Of a DNA stretch of 64,000 bases, positions 26,098 to 35,351 are shown in pieces. The notes beneath the pieces were generated by a model, which saw only the letters and a program-made list of their open reading frames with translations, had not been told where the DNA came from and did not search any database. How positions within the stretch are numbered: position 1 is the stretch's first letter; the number at the start of each line of letters is the position of its first letter. The DNA is from Euryarchaeota archaeon UBA462 (lineage in GTDB: Archaea; Thermoplasmatota; Poseidoniia; Poseidoniales; Thalassarchaeaceae). The translations under genes were made by a program, and so were the position numbers. Location: the NCBI GenBank assembly GCA_002506755.1, contig DAYD01000013.1, positions 17,589-81,588 on the forward strand. The letters run 5' to 3'.

Positions 26098-27663
26098 CTA
26101 CATTAGCCTAGGTATAACAACCGGGACAAGAAGAATTAGCAGAATGAATATGCTGCTCATCGAACTAACCCTATTGGCGATTAACTCCACCTCCATTGGG
26201 TGCCATTTCGACCTCAACCTCGCCAAGATTGAGTGCGTAGCATCTCTAAACATGTGACCACCATCAAAGGGTATCATAGGAATCAAATTCGCGAACCCTA
26301 GTAGAAAGTTTATCCATACAAGCCAGAATAAAAAATCAAACAAATCAAGCATTATGTCGGTGCCTAGAATCGATGCAATTCCAGTGTCTCCAGCCACCAG
26401 CATTGCTCTCTCGTGCTCCAGCATTGTATGGCCACCGAGCTCTACCGGTGTAAAGATCATGATTATTGGCTCAAGCAATGCAACAATTATCGTACTAGCT
26501 ACCGACAACTCACCTCCAACGTATACTCCATCTATTATTCTCGAGTATTTGTCCACTCCACCGGTTGATGATTTCAAGTCGGAAACCCCTAGGAATGCAT
26601 CTCCCTCTTGGATATCCATAATTTCGAGTATTTCCACCCAATTTTCAATACACTCCTGATCACCATCACACTGATCTATAATATATTCATAATGATCTCC
26701 AAGAGTCACAAATACCGTTCTTTCTACCCTTACCTCAGCAGCATTGGAAACATTTGGGCTGGATAATATTGTGAATGACGCAACCTCTCCAGATCCGAGA
26801 GTGCTCATTTCATTTGAGAAATCATCATAGTCCAATATTCTGTTTCCATTGATGTGTGTTATCGTTTCATAGGGGAGAATACCAGCTTGTTCCGCCCCTT
26901 GGTCCCTAATGATACCCCTTGCGTGGACCCCCTCGTTCTCTGCAACCATTCCACTGGCAACAGAGGATAGCATAATCAATACAATATAAGTAGCTAAGAG
27001 GTTTATCGAAGGTCCTGCTGAGAAAAGCCTCATTCTCTCCCTCCGAGGAATTCTCTCCATCTCCGACTCTTCTGGTTCGGCGAAGGCACCCAATGGAAGT
27101 GGGCCTAGGAGTAGCAGTCCAAAACTTCTCAGTCGCATCCCATGGGCCCTTGCTTGGATTCCATGGCTATACTCATGTATCAGAATCGCGATAATTAAAG
27201 CAAGGGCAGGCCACTTGAAAGGTACAAAGCTAGTTACCCCGGGAATTAGAAGTAAATCACTGGCAGGAAGGACCTCATCAGGAGGATTAATGGCAGTAGC
27301 TATTGCAGAGAGGAATAGAACTAGGATTACACCGAACATTACCATGAAGCAAAGCCAAATCGAGAGCTCCCCGTAAAATCTCCAGAACCTTTTGGTTTTA
27401 GATATCACCTCAAGCATGCCTTTCCCTCTTTTTGTTCTGACCATCAGAATGCCTCCAAGCACTCTGGTTGCATCCCATCTATCGAGAATGCCTTTTTCCT
27501 CAGCGATTTGCAGGGCTACGAACCACAAGGCAATCAATACGACACCAATTAAAGGAACTCCCAACAACCAGATCAGATAGAGAATAAGTAAGGGAAACAA
27601 GAAACTTCGTCTTTGGGGAACATCGACTTCCCTCTGAAAGTCGGCGCCCTCCTCTTTTTCCAT
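26098..27663 (-). CDS. Site-2 protease family (M50) membrane metallopeptidase with PDZ domain
   Basis: About 521 residues. The zinc motif is LIHEYSHGIQARAHG near residue 165 (HExxH) and the third ligand lies in IPMIPFDGGHMF near 470. A PDZ-like segment (RGIIRDQGAEQAGILPYETITHINGNRI) sits between membrane segments near 250-280. At least six hydrophobic helices frame these parts. Such enzymes cut transmembrane regulators within the bilayer; the substrate is unknown. It converges with the FKBP gene two bases apart. ATG 27663 is preferred over GTG 27672. Confidence 0.92.
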   Translation of the reverse strand: MEKEEGADFQREVDVPQRRSFLFPLLILYLIWLLGVPLIGVVLIALWFVALQIAEEKGILDRWDATRVLGGILMVRTKRGKGMLEVISKTKRFWRFYGELSIWLCFMVMFGVILVLFLSAIATAINPPDEVLPASDLLLIPGVTSFVPFKWPALALIIAILIHEYSHGIQARAHGMRLRSFGLLLLGPLPLGAFAEPEESEMERIPRRERMRLFSAGPSINLLATYIVLIMLSSVASGMVAENEGVHARGIIRDQGAEQAGILPYETITHINGNRILDYDDFSNEMSTLGSGEVASFTILSSPNVSNAAEVRVERTVFVTLGDHYEYIIDQCDGDQECIENWVEILEIMDIQEGDAFLGVSDLKSSTGGVDKYSRIIDGVYVGGELSVASTIIVALLEPIIMIFTPVELGGHTMLEHERAMLVAGDTGIASILGTDIMLDLFDFLFWLVWINFLLGFANLIPMIPFDGGHMFRDATHSILARLRSKWHPMEVELIANRVSSMSSIFILLILLVPVVIPRLM

Positions 27664-27748
27664 GATACCCACAACAAACTATTGCACTTCAACCTGCGTC
27701 TTCATAGTCGCAACTGACAATACCGATTGCCTCTTCGCAGAGTTAACT

Positions 27749-27925
27749 ATGCAGTCTAGAGACGAAGATAAGAGCGATAATCGCATCCTGGATCTGATGA
27801 CTAGGGAGAAAGAGAGCATTAACAGAATTCTCAGTCAGGCCGAATTGAAAACTGTGATAGCAAGGCTCAATGAAATTAAGACAAAAATTGAATCTATAGA
27901 GTCGAAGCTCTCCGGGCCCGAATAG
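27749..27925 (+). CDS. Small helical/coiled-coil protein, function unknown
   Basis: A 58-residue product with a charged N-terminus (MQSRDEDKSDNRILDL) and an amphipathic helix to the end (EIKTKIESIESKL). The frame extends upstream to 27662, but that segment lies over the divergent protease start and has no matching character. It is between divergent and convergent neighbours, so it has its own promoter if real. Confidence 0.5.
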   Translation: MQSRDEDKSDNRILDLMTREKESINRILSQAELKTVIARLNEIKTKIESIESKLSGPE

Positions 27926-27960
27926 TTAGACACCGACTTACTGGTGGACCCAGATGGCTC

Positions 27961-28494
27961 TTATGCAATCCCCCTTGCTCCTTCTGACTTGCAAACGAGA
28001 TGTAAGAATCTATGGACCGGCATACCGGAATTCCAGTCAAGGTGAGGTTTACCCCTGCTGGTAAGTGCCAGGGAGGGTATACTTCTAGAAAGGTGCCTAA
28101 GTTTTCCTTTCAATCCATCTACTTCGACTTTCATTATCCTCCAACTATCCCCTCTCACACCTTTCAATCTAAAGGCATAAAGTGGAAGCAGGCCACATTC
28201 TTCCCCTGTAGATTTTAGGGCACTGTACTGGTCCATGGTTCTACCAGAGAGGTAGATTTTGTCCTTCTTTGATGATTTCACCTCTATTGGGAAGCACATG
28301 TCGCCCCTGAGGGCAAGCAAATCCCCAGTGCCCTCTGTCCCACTTCCAGGGGCTCTTACAACAAGGAAAGGCCTCTGGACAACCTTCATTGCTCTAGCTC
28401 TTTCAATCTCACTGCAGGATCTAGTAACCGCTCTTACTCCTTTCAGATCCCCCGCGAGGACCAATCTCAACTCTCGTTCGTAATTGGTACCCAT
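27961..28494 (-). CDS. hjc: Holliday junction resolvase Hjc-like nuclease
   Basis: The 177-residue protein has an archaeal Hjc-like core: NYEREL at the start, a basic region, VRAPGSGTEGTGDLLAL (the R-xxGS...D motif) near 55, and PIEVKSSKKDKIYL with the PD-(D/E)xK residues near 70. Hjc cuts four-way junctions during recombination. An extra loop of about 20 residues separates the first Glu from the GSG motif, and the C-terminal 50 residues are an added tail. RadA and a Hel308-like helicase elsewhere in the window belong to the same pathway. Confidence 0.75.
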   Translation of the reverse strand: MGTNYERELRLVLAGDLKGVRAVTRSCSEIERARAMKVVQRPFLVVRAPGSGTEGTGDLLALRGDMCFPIEVKSSKKDKIYLSGRTMDQYSALKSTGEECGLLPLYAFRLKGVRGDSWRIMKVEVDGLKGKLRHLSRSIPSLALTSRGKPHLDWNSGMPVHRFLHLVCKSEGARGIA

Positions 28495-28537
28495 ATTACT
28501 ACCCGGTTCTCAAGGTTATTGAGAACACCGGTCCGGG

Positions 28538-29215
28538 TTACTGGAATTTCCCCTTTCTGTATTCCCTTGTCCTGTCGACACCAGGAAATTGGTCTTCGCT
28601 CTCCCTGTAAACTGTCTTCATGTTGTTCAGGAAATTGTCTTCATGGGTGACAATTAGCACCATCTCTACCCCAGGGTCATGCTCCCCATCCATCCATGCC
28701 AAGATAATCTCCATCGTCATTCTCGCTCCTTCTCTGTGAGGATATGCAAATACATCCATCCCTAGAGGTGGTAAGACCAATGTACTCCTAGGATCTAGAT
28801 TTTCAGTCTCTTGAAACAAGGCTTCGTACGAGTTTCTTAGCAATTCTCTCCTGAAATTATCCTGTGTAGGCCTTCTACAATCCGGCCCTACAACGTGAAC
28901 TAGATTAGCAGCTGGAAGATCGAATCCAGAGGTCGTGACTGCCTCCCCTACACCGCAAGGTTGCAAATTTAGCTTCCTTCTTTCTTTTGCTATATCTGCA
29001 CACGCTTCCCTAAGGCCGACCCCTGCTGATTGCTGCATCCTCTCATCCAAACCCTCTCTTCCGGCAAGCCTGCTATTTGCTGGAATTACCATAACATCAC
29101 CTTCTACTCCAACGATATCCCCATAAAGGACGCGAACCTGACCGTGCCTACATTCTCTGACAATAACTACGTCGGCCATAGGGCTAGGAAGAGAGGCCAT
29201 CTGATATGTATCCAT
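28538..29215 (-). CDS. Macrodomain protein (ADP-ribose binding/deacylase-like)
   Basis: The 225-residue product follows the macrodomain pattern: VRVLYGDIVGVEGDVMVIPANSRLAGREGLDERMQQSAG, then CGVGEAVTTSGFDLPAANLVHVVGP and a later LVLPPLGMDVFAYPHREGARMT. The usual catalytic/binding Asn is present in PANSRL. Members bind or hydrolyse ADP-ribose on proteins or O-acetyl-ADP-ribose; others bind RNA. ATG 29215 gives the full protein; ATG 29179 is also possible. It lies directly upstream of the Hjc-like gene on the same strand. Confidence 0.85.
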   Translation of the reverse strand: MDTYQMASLPSPMADVVIVRECRHGQVRVLYGDIVGVEGDVMVIPANSRLAGREGLDERMQQSAGVGLREACADIAKERRKLNLQPCGVGEAVTTSGFDLPAANLVHVVGPDCRRPTQDNFRRELLRNSYEALFQETENLDPRSTLVLPPLGMDVFAYPHREGARMTMEIILAWMDGEHDPGVEMVLIVTHEDNFLNNMKTVYRESEDQFPGVDRTREYRKGKFQ

Positions 29216-29241
29216 CGTAAGGGTTTTTTTTCGAATAGGGA

Positions 29242-29508
29242 ATGATTAATTCCTATCGCCCACATCGGGAAGACGTGTCCACCGGTTATGTGTTGCTTGA
29301 TGTTGAGCCCGGATCGGAGTACTCAGTCCATGCGAGGGTTTCCTCTCTGCCCTTTGTGAAGGATGCACAGGTTCTGTTCGGAGATCATGATATGATACTG
29401 AAGATCGAGGCAGAAACCATGGGCGAGATAGCAAAACTGGTAGTCGACTCAATTCGTTCAGTGGAAGGCGTAATTAACACCAAAACTCTAGCCTGCGCCG
29501 AGCTGTGA
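29242..29508 (+). CDS. Stand-alone Lrp/AsnC ligand-binding (RAM) domain protein
   Basis: An 88-residue protein with TGYVLLDVEPGSEYSVHARVSSLPFVKDAQVLFGDHDMILKIEAET, the beta-alpha-beta pattern of the Lrp/AsnC effector domain. No helix-turn-helix is attached, so it would be an amino-acid-sensing partner rather than a regulator by itself. GTG 29275 is an alternative start that begins right at the domain. It precedes MC1 by about 107 bases on the same strand. Confidence 0.75.
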   Translation: MINSYRPHREDVSTGYVLLDVEPGSEYSVHARVSSLPFVKDAQVLFGDHDMILKIEAETMGEIAKLVVDSIRSVEGVINTKTLACAEL

Positions 29509-29570
29509 AACCTCATAGAAACCCGACATAAGGACAAGTCAGCCTATGATTGCGCTAAATCCGCCTCACA

Positions 29571-29584
29571 CTTTAATACCTATA
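29571..29584 (+). promoter_or_regulatory. TATA-like element of the MC1 gene
   Basis: CTTTAATACCTATA sits 32-45 bases upstream of ATG 29616, and GGAGGA (29602-29607) is a good Shine-Dalgarno at 8-base spacing. A start near 29600 would leave only a short leader. Confidence 0.45.
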
Positions 29585-29615
29585 GAGCTCAGCCAGCATC
29601 CGGAGGAATCCAAAT

Positions 29616-29879
29616 ATGGCAGACAAGAAATATTTCGTGTTGATGCAGAACGGCAAGGACACTGCTCAAGTGTTCCACAGCAAGCAGCCCAGGGGAGCAG
29701 CCCTGAAGGCAGCATCCAGGGGTGTCACAGACATTCACCTAAGGGAGAGGGGGACAAATAGAGTTCATGTGTTCTCAGGATCAAAGAGTAAGGTTCCAAA
29801 GGGACCAAACGCACCGGACTGGCTTCCTGATATGATAAACAAGGCCAACGTAAAGAAGCTGAGAATAGACCGAGTCTGA
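29616..29879 (+). CDS. Non-histone chromosomal protein MC1
   Basis: MC1 is a small monomeric DNA-bending chromatin protein best known from Methanosarcina and haloarchaea. The 87-residue product carries the family signature: YFVLMQNGKDTAQVFHSKQPRGAALKAASRG, then TDIHLRERGTNRVHVFSGS, a P-N-x-P-x-W segment (PNAPDWLPD) and the ending INKANVKKLRIDRV. Length and basic charge agree. It has its own TATA-like element and GGAGGA Shine-Dalgarno, consistent with strong expression. A second predicted chromatin protein, Hc1-like, is at 15.3 kb. Confidence 0.92.
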   Translation: MADKKYFVLMQNGKDTAQVFHSKQPRGAALKAASRGVTDIHLRERGTNRVHVFSGSKSKVPKGPNAPDWLPDMINKANVKKLRIDRV

Positions 29880-29963
29880 GTAAGCGGATTTTCCAAGCTC
29901 AGTTGGGGTCTTTGCTCCGATTAGCGTTAGCTCTGAAGGATTACTATAACCATTCAAGCGCGT

Positions 29964-30902
29964 TTATTTTGATTTGAAACGGAACCTCTTTCTCGCCTTG
30001 TCTGTCCTTTTAGCATCCAGTTTCCTCGCCTCTTCTGCTCTTGATCTCTCATCCTCGGAAGCACCCTTTGCCTTCTTGAGATTGCCTGGATCAGATGATT
30101 TGGAGAAATCCTCGGTAAAGTAGCTTAAAACTCCTGAAGTGATATTTACTGCAGTTTTAACTGGATTTACCAAGGGATCGAAGTATTCTGTAACAACTCT
30201 CTCCTTAAGTGGAATTATTGCGTTGTCCGTGATCTTTATTCCCGCCGGACAGACCTCAGTGCAACATTTTGTGATATTGCAATACCCTATGCCAAAGTCC
30301 TCTTTTATTTCTGGGATTCTATTTTCTGTGTCTAGAGGGTGCATCTCCAAACTTGCTAATCTTACGAAGAACCTAGGTCCAGCAAATTCGTCATACATCT
30401 GATGCTCTCTCAGAACATGACATGTGTTTACGCATAACATACACTCAATGCAAGACCTAAATTCTTGCAACCTGTCTGCTTCTTCCTGATGGAATTCCCA
30501 ATCGGGCTCGATTGGTCCATTGATCGGCTTTATTTTCTTGTCTGTTTCGTATGCCCAAGATGTATCGGTAACTAGATCCTTGGTCAATGGAAAAGCCTGC
30601 ATTGGTTTTACTAATACAGGAACGGTTTCATCATCCATTTCCTCGAATACCTCTTCCATCCTAGTCATGCACATTAACTTTGGATGACCATTAATCTCAG
30701 CGCTGCATGATCCACATTTTCCTGCCTTGCAGTTCCACCTACAGGATAAATCTGGAGCATGTTCCGCTTGTATTCTGTGAATCACATCTAAGACGACCAT
30801 GCCCTCATCCAGGTCTACTTCGTAATCAACCATTTTTCCGAAGGGATCGCCATCCGAATCCGGCTCTCCTCTAAACACTCTGAAGGTAACTTTTTCCACC
30901 AT
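29964..30902 (-). CDS. sdhB: Succinate dehydrogenase/fumarate reductase iron-sulfur subunit
   Basis: The 312-residue subunit passes electrons from the flavoprotein to quinone. The 2Fe-2S ligands are in CRWNCKAGKCGSC with a later Cys; the 4Fe-4S/3Fe-4S ligands are in CIECMLCVNTCH and CCTEVCPAGI. It is about 60 residues longer than most SdhB because of a charged, Lys/Arg-rich C-terminal tail. The ATG follows the sdhA stop by one base with GAGGAG upstream, so translation is coupled. Confidence 0.95.
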   Translation of the reverse strand: MVEKVTFRVFRGEPDSDGDPFGKMVDYEVDLDEGMVVLDVIHRIQAEHAPDLSCRWNCKAGKCGSCSAEINGHPKLMCMTRMEEVFEEMDDETVPVLVKPMQAFPLTKDLVTDTSWAYETDKKIKPINGPIEPDWEFHQEEADRLQEFRSCIECMLCVNTCHVLREHQMYDEFAGPRFFVRLASLEMHPLDTENRIPEIKEDFGIGYCNITKCCTEVCPAGIKITDNAIIPLKERVVTEYFDPLVNPVKTAVNITSGVLSYFTEDFSKSSDPGNLKKAKGASEDERSRAEEARKLDAKRTDKARKRFRFKSK

Positions 30903-30903
30903 T

Positions 30904-32736
30904 CTACTCCTCCTCGTGCAAATCTTCTGAATCCAGTAGAGATCTCAATTCTTTGGGAATTTTTGGATATGAGACGAAATCAATCTTCATCTCTGCGTTT
31001 TCATCCATCCAAATTACGCTATTTCTGTTCCCCCAATGTTCATGATCAGTCTCAGGGAAGTCATCCCTTGTATGTGCTCCTCTACTCTCTTCCCTCTTTA
31101 GAGCTGCAATTGCGCACATCCTACTAACATCAATCATAGCGCCAATCTCCAAGGCTTGGTGCCATCCTGGGTTGTAGACCCTTCCCCCTCCGGGAGAAGT
31201 AGATTTTGAACGCTCAGTAAGCAAATCCAAGTCAGACATAGCCTCCTGAAGAAGATCTCCTGTCCTAATTATTCCTGCTTTGTTCTGCATCATTACCCTC
31301 AGGTCATTCACAACACTGGCAGGATTTTCCCCTCCTTGCCTGCTCAATGGCTCTAAAGTCTCATTGACAACCTTATCGATTTCTAACTGATCGATTTCCG
31401 AGTAATCCTCTTGTTCCTTTGAATATTTAGCAGCAGACTCTCCTGCGATTTTTCCGAACACAATTAGATCGGATAATGAATTCCCGCCTAGTCGGTTCGC
31501 GCCATGTAGGCCAGTGGCAACCTCGCCTGCCGCAAACAAGCCCGGAACGGAACTCTCTTGACTGAAAGGATCTACCTTCACACCTCCCATCACATAATGT
31601 GCTGTGGGGCCTACTTCCATTGGTTGCTTAGTTATGTCAACGGCAGCTAGCTCCATGAACTGATGATACATACCAGGTAGTTTCTTTTTTACTTCATCCT
31701 CGTCTCTCCATGAAATATCTAGGTATGCGCCTCCATGTTCCGATGCTCTTCCTGCGTCTCTTTCACTGTTTATTGCCTTGGCTACAACATCTCTAGTTAG
31801 CAATTCTGGCGGCCTTCTCCTTGTTGCAAGTTTTCCTGAAACAACTTCATCGACCCATTCCAGAGCTTCTTTTTCTGCATCCGCGAACTCATCTCGGTAC
31901 ATCTCAGGGATGTAGTCGAACATGAACCTCTTTCCTTCAGAGTTTGTAAGCATCCCTCCCTCCCCCCTCACTCCTTCTGTGACAAGAATGCCCTTCACGG
32001 ATGGAGGCCAGATCATCCCTGTCGGGTGAAATTGCACGAATTCCATATCTCCCATTTCTGCTCCAGCCCAGTATGCCAAAGCATGACCTTCTCCCGAATA
32101 TTCCCATGATCCCGAGCAGACCTCCCAACACCTCGTGATTCCTCCGGTGGCCAGAATTATCGACTTTCCCTTAAAGACGTGTAAGGAACCATCGTTCCTA
32201 TCATATGCGAAGCATCCAGAAACCTTTCCGTCTGTCTTGAATATACGCCTTACTGTGTACTCCATGAAGATCTCCATTCCTTCATGAATTCCCTTTTGTT
32301 GCAGGGTTCTAATAAGCTCCAATCCGGTTGCATCACCTATGTGGGCAAGTCTGGGATAAGTGTGCCCGCCGAAGTTCCTCTGACTTGAGAGTCCTTGGGG
32401 GGTTCTATCGAATACAGCCCCCCACTGTTCCAACTCTCTGATCCTGTCAGGTGCCTGCTGCGCGTGAATTTGCGCCATTCTCCAGTCTCCAAGATACTTT
32501 CCGCCTTTCATGGTATCTCGGAAGTGCGTCTGCCATGAGTCTCTAGGGTCCTTGTTAGCTAATGCTGCAGCCGCCCCTCCCTCTGCCATCACAGTATGCG
32601 CTTTACCAAGCATAGACTTGCAGATCATTGCGACGCTAACTCCTGCTCTACTTGCCTCAATAGCTGCCCTTAGTCCAGCTCCTCCAGCGCCAATTACTAT
32701 AACGTCGAACTTATGATTTTTAATTTCCTCATCCAT
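30904..32736 (-). CDS. sdhA: Succinate dehydrogenase/fumarate reductase flavoprotein subunit
   Basis: The 610-residue subunit oxidises succinate to fumarate with covalently bound FAD. Motifs: VIGAGGAGLRAAIEA near 12, the flavin-attachment region near 45 (KAHTVMAEGG), QFHPTGMIWPP near 235, GGVKV and the LHGANRLGGNSL ending near 405. The histidine of the attachment segment is His48 in this reading. ATG 32736 follows the sdhC TAA with GGAGGTC upstream. It belongs to the ALDH-sdhC-sdhA-sdhB operon. Confidence 0.96.
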   Translation of the reverse strand: MDEEIKNHKFDVIVIGAGGAGLRAAIEASRAGVSVAMICKSMLGKAHTVMAEGGAAAALANKDPRDSWQTHFRDTMKGGKYLGDWRMAQIHAQQAPDRIRELEQWGAVFDRTPQGLSSQRNFGGHTYPRLAHIGDATGLELIRTLQQKGIHEGMEIFMEYTVRRIFKTDGKVSGCFAYDRNDGSLHVFKGKSIILATGGITRCWEVCSGSWEYSGEGHALAYWAGAEMGDMEFVQFHPTGMIWPPSVKGILVTEGVRGEGGMLTNSEGKRFMFDYIPEMYRDEFADAEKEALEWVDEVVSGKLATRRRPPELLTRDVVAKAINSERDAGRASEHGGAYLDISWRDEDEVKKKLPGMYHQFMELAAVDITKQPMEVGPTAHYVMGGVKVDPFSQESSVPGLFAAGEVATGLHGANRLGGNSLSDLIVFGKIAGESAAKYSKEQEDYSEIDQLEIDKVVNETLEPLSRQGGENPASVVNDLRVMMQNKAGIIRTGDLLQEAMSDLDLLTERSKSTSPGGGRVYNPGWHQALEIGAMIDVSRMCAIAALKREESRGAHTRDDFPETDHEHWGNRNSVIWMDENAEMKIDFVSYPKIPKELRSLLDSEDLHEEE

Positions 32737-33669
32737 TTAAAGACCTCCGATCAGAACATAATCAGTGATGCCAAAGTCCTGGCAGATCCAAATGTAGAAA
32801 TCAGCAAACATAACCCAAAATAGGCTAATTAAAGCCCAATCCTTGTGTCTTTCGTTAAGTTTCGTCGAGATCTTCCACATCAGATACTTCGCTTTGTTCG
32901 TTATTGTACCAGACCAATTGTTTGCACCCCCTCCAACGACATGACGGAAAGCGTGGCAGCCGAGAGTGTAGCCAGTTAGGAGTATAACATTTAGTAGAAG
33001 TATCAGAGAACCAACAGAGACACCAAAGCTGTCTTCGGACCCATCCGGTGCATCGTGAAAGTTAACCGATAGCCACAAGTCGTAGGTCAAAATTGGTAGA
33101 TATATCAGAGCGATGTACATGAAGATCCTATGTAGATTCTGCACTACAAATATCCCCTTCTCTCCACTGTACTCATTCCATGGCTTAGAAACTGCACAAC
33201 CGGTCGGCTGCTGGAAAAATGCACGATAATACGCCTTTCGATAATAATAACAGGTTCCCCTAAATCCTGCTGGGAATACTAGTATGAACATCGCGGGGCT
33301 GAGCCACCACAAATCTTTGGGAATCCATGATGATTGCGGAAAGATTAGTGGACTGTATAATGGTGATAGAACATGGCTAGTCCCCCATTTCGATTCTTGT
33401 TCAATTGACATCGTTTGGCATCTGGAAACATCTTTGAAGGATTTAGCTGTATCCCAGTTCTCACATGAAGACGCTCCTAACTCACTGAAAAACAGGATAT
33501 CTGACTCCATGAAACCTCTCCAAGTAGCATAAACAATCATCAATCCCAAGTAAGCTGCCATCGCAGTTGGGCCCTTCCACCAATCATCGGTACGATCGGT
33601 CCTACCGAATCCCTTCTTCATTGGTAGCTTAACGCTCTCGCTCACCTCAAGCACAACCCGTTGTCTCAT
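32737..33669 (-). CDS. Succinate dehydrogenase membrane anchor (cytochrome b-type)
   Basis: The 310-residue polytopic protein precedes sdhA with its stop directly against the sdhA start. About five hydrophobic helices are visible, with conserved GFRGTCYYYRKAYYRAFF and CAVSKPW segments near 135-165 that I recall from the Sdh1-type anchors of Actinobacteria. Histidines near LHRIFMY and GCHAFRHVVGG are candidate haem ligands. It is a single large anchor rather than separate SdhC and SdhD. It links succinate oxidation to the quinone pool. Family assignment is by context and motif, not by search. Confidence 0.8.
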   Translation of the reverse strand: MRQRVVLEVSESVKLPMKKGFGRTDRTDDWWKGPTAMAAYLGLMIVYATWRGFMESDILFFSELGASSCENWDTAKSFKDVSRCQTMSIEQESKWGTSHVLSPLYSPLIFPQSSWIPKDLWWLSPAMFILVFPAGFRGTCYYYRKAYYRAFFQQPTGCAVSKPWNEYSGEKGIFVVQNLHRIFMYIALIYLPILTYDLWLSVNFHDAPDGSEDSFGVSVGSLILLLNVILLTGYTLGCHAFRHVVGGGANNWSGTITNKAKYLMWKISTKLNERHKDWALISLFWVMFADFYIWICQDFGITDYVLIGGL

Positions 33670-33722
33670 GGCAGGTTAGATGTGTCATAAGGGATTGCAT
33701 GGTCCAACTACACAATCTGGTA

Positions 33723-35351
33723 CTAGGCTAGGGAGGAGTAGTCGGCATCGGCTTCCTCAATCTGGATCTCCTCAACATCCATTTGAGCGAGTTGTAGCTT
33801 ACCAGATAGCTCGTCATTTACTGCATGCCAATATGAATATGCTTCAATCACCCAAATTCCCGATTCTCTGGTGCCATTTCCACTATCTTTGACTCCTCCG
33901 AAGGGGAGGTGAGCCTCCGCGCCGGTTGTTGAGTTGTTGATGCCAGTCATACCCGCTTTAATTCCAGTTTTGAAGCGATAAGCCTCTAGCCTGTCGTTTG
34001 TATAGCATGCACTCGAAAGCCCGAACGGAGATGCGTTAGCTAGATGCAGGGCATGATCGAAGCTTTTGGCTTTCACGACAGTAACTAGTGGTCCAAAAAT
34101 CTCCTCGTGGAAACAATTCATCTCCTCAGTCACTCCAACATAAACATGGGGCCACATGTACGACCCTTCAGAGGCCTCGCCGAGGAAGTTTAGTGGTCTA
34201 CTGTCATCGGTGATCGCCCCTTCGCCAAACAACTTCTCTGCTCCATCAGAATCACATATTTCGACACCTTTAAGGAAATCAACGGCATACTTTTCCGAGA
34301 GCATTGAGCCATAGAGTACATCTTCATGCCTCATAGAATCTCCAATTCTGGTATTCTCCACCATCTCCATAAATTTCTCCATAAATTCGGCATAAATATC
34401 TTGATGCAAAATGAGATTGCCTAGGCTTGTGCAGCGTTGTCCAGCGGTCCCAAAAGCAGCCCAGTACGCTCCCTCCACCGCATTGTCGATATCAGCAGAA
34501 GGCATCACTACAAGTGGGTTTTTGCCACCTAATTCCAGTGAAGCGCTGACTAGGTTCCTCCCACATATTTCGCCAATCATCTTTCCAACAGAAGTACTTC
34601 CGGTGAAAGATATCTTGTTGACCATTCCAAGGTCTGCTGAGTCAACTAGGCTTTGGCCGGCCCCGCTTCCATTTCCGTGAACTAGGTTAATCACACCGTT
34701 TGGTAGTCCTGCCTCGTGCATTATCCTGGCCAATGCAAAGGATAGCATGGGCGAATCCTGGGGTGACTTCCAAACACAGGTGTTTCCACACATGATTGCT
34801 GGAATCATTTTCCAGAATGGTACTGCGGAAGGGAAATTGCATGCATTGATTATGCCACAGACCCCCAATGGTCTCCTGTAGGTGAAAAGCTCCTTATCTT
34901 GAAGCTCGGAATTTACGGTTTGCCCATAAAGCCTACGACCCTCAGATTGGAAAAACAAGCAAGTGTCTATTGCTTCTTGAATTTCTCCGCCACATTCCTT
35001 CAGCGTCTTTCCAATTTCACGAGCTTGTAAGCGCACCAGATCCTCTTTGTAATCCATCAGTAAGCGACCCATATTCCCTATGACTTGCCCTCTGGTAGGC
35101 GCTGGAGTGGAAGACCAACTTGGGAATGCTTTCCTAGCAGATTTGAGTGCCTCATGCACATCTTCCTCTGTTGAGAGGGGAAATTCACCAAGACAATCGT
35201 CAACCCAAGCCGGGTTCCTGCTCTCAAATGTAGCGCCGCTGCTCGAAGATTTCAGCTCGCCATCAACAATGTTATACCCCCTAATAGCGGGGCTCCCATT
35301 GGGATTTTCTCTGTTAAGCTGTTCAAAACCGGTCTCAAGCACGTGCGTCAT
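33723..35351 (-). CDS. Aldehyde dehydrogenase (NAD(P)+)
   Basis: About 542 residues from ATG 35351; the frame is open further to 35414 but the added stretch looks untranslated. NAD-binding and catalytic signatures are NFPSAVPFWKMIPAI, KISFTGSTSVG, LELGGKNPLVV (general-base Glu) and GTAGQRCTSLG (nucleophile Cys), ending in GGVKDSGNGTRESG. The overall form resembles the semialdehyde dehydrogenases of the alpha-aminoadipate/antiquitin type, but the substrate is uncertain. It is upstream of sdhC by 53 bases on the same strand, so it may feed the SDH operon with succinate or a related acid. Confidence 0.92.
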   Translation of the reverse strand: MTHVLETGFEQLNRENPNGSPAIRGYNIVDGELKSSSSGATFESRNPAWVDDCLGEFPLSTEEDVHEALKSARKAFPSWSSTPAPTRGQVIGNMGRLLMDYKEDLVRLQAREIGKTLKECGGEIQEAIDTCLFFQSEGRRLYGQTVNSELQDKELFTYRRPLGVCGIINACNFPSAVPFWKMIPAIMCGNTCVWKSPQDSPMLSFALARIMHEAGLPNGVINLVHGNGSGAGQSLVDSADLGMVNKISFTGSTSVGKMIGEICGRNLVSASLELGGKNPLVVMPSADIDNAVEGAYWAAFGTAGQRCTSLGNLILHQDIYAEFMEKFMEMVENTRIGDSMRHEDVLYGSMLSEKYAVDFLKGVEICDSDGAEKLFGEGAITDDSRPLNFLGEASEGSYMWPHVYVGVTEEMNCFHEEIFGPLVTVVKAKSFDHALHLANASPFGLSSACYTNDRLEAYRFKTGIKAGMTGINNSTTGAEAHLPFGGVKDSGNGTRESGIWVIEAYSYWHAVNDELSGKLQLAQMDVEEIQIEEADADYSSLA

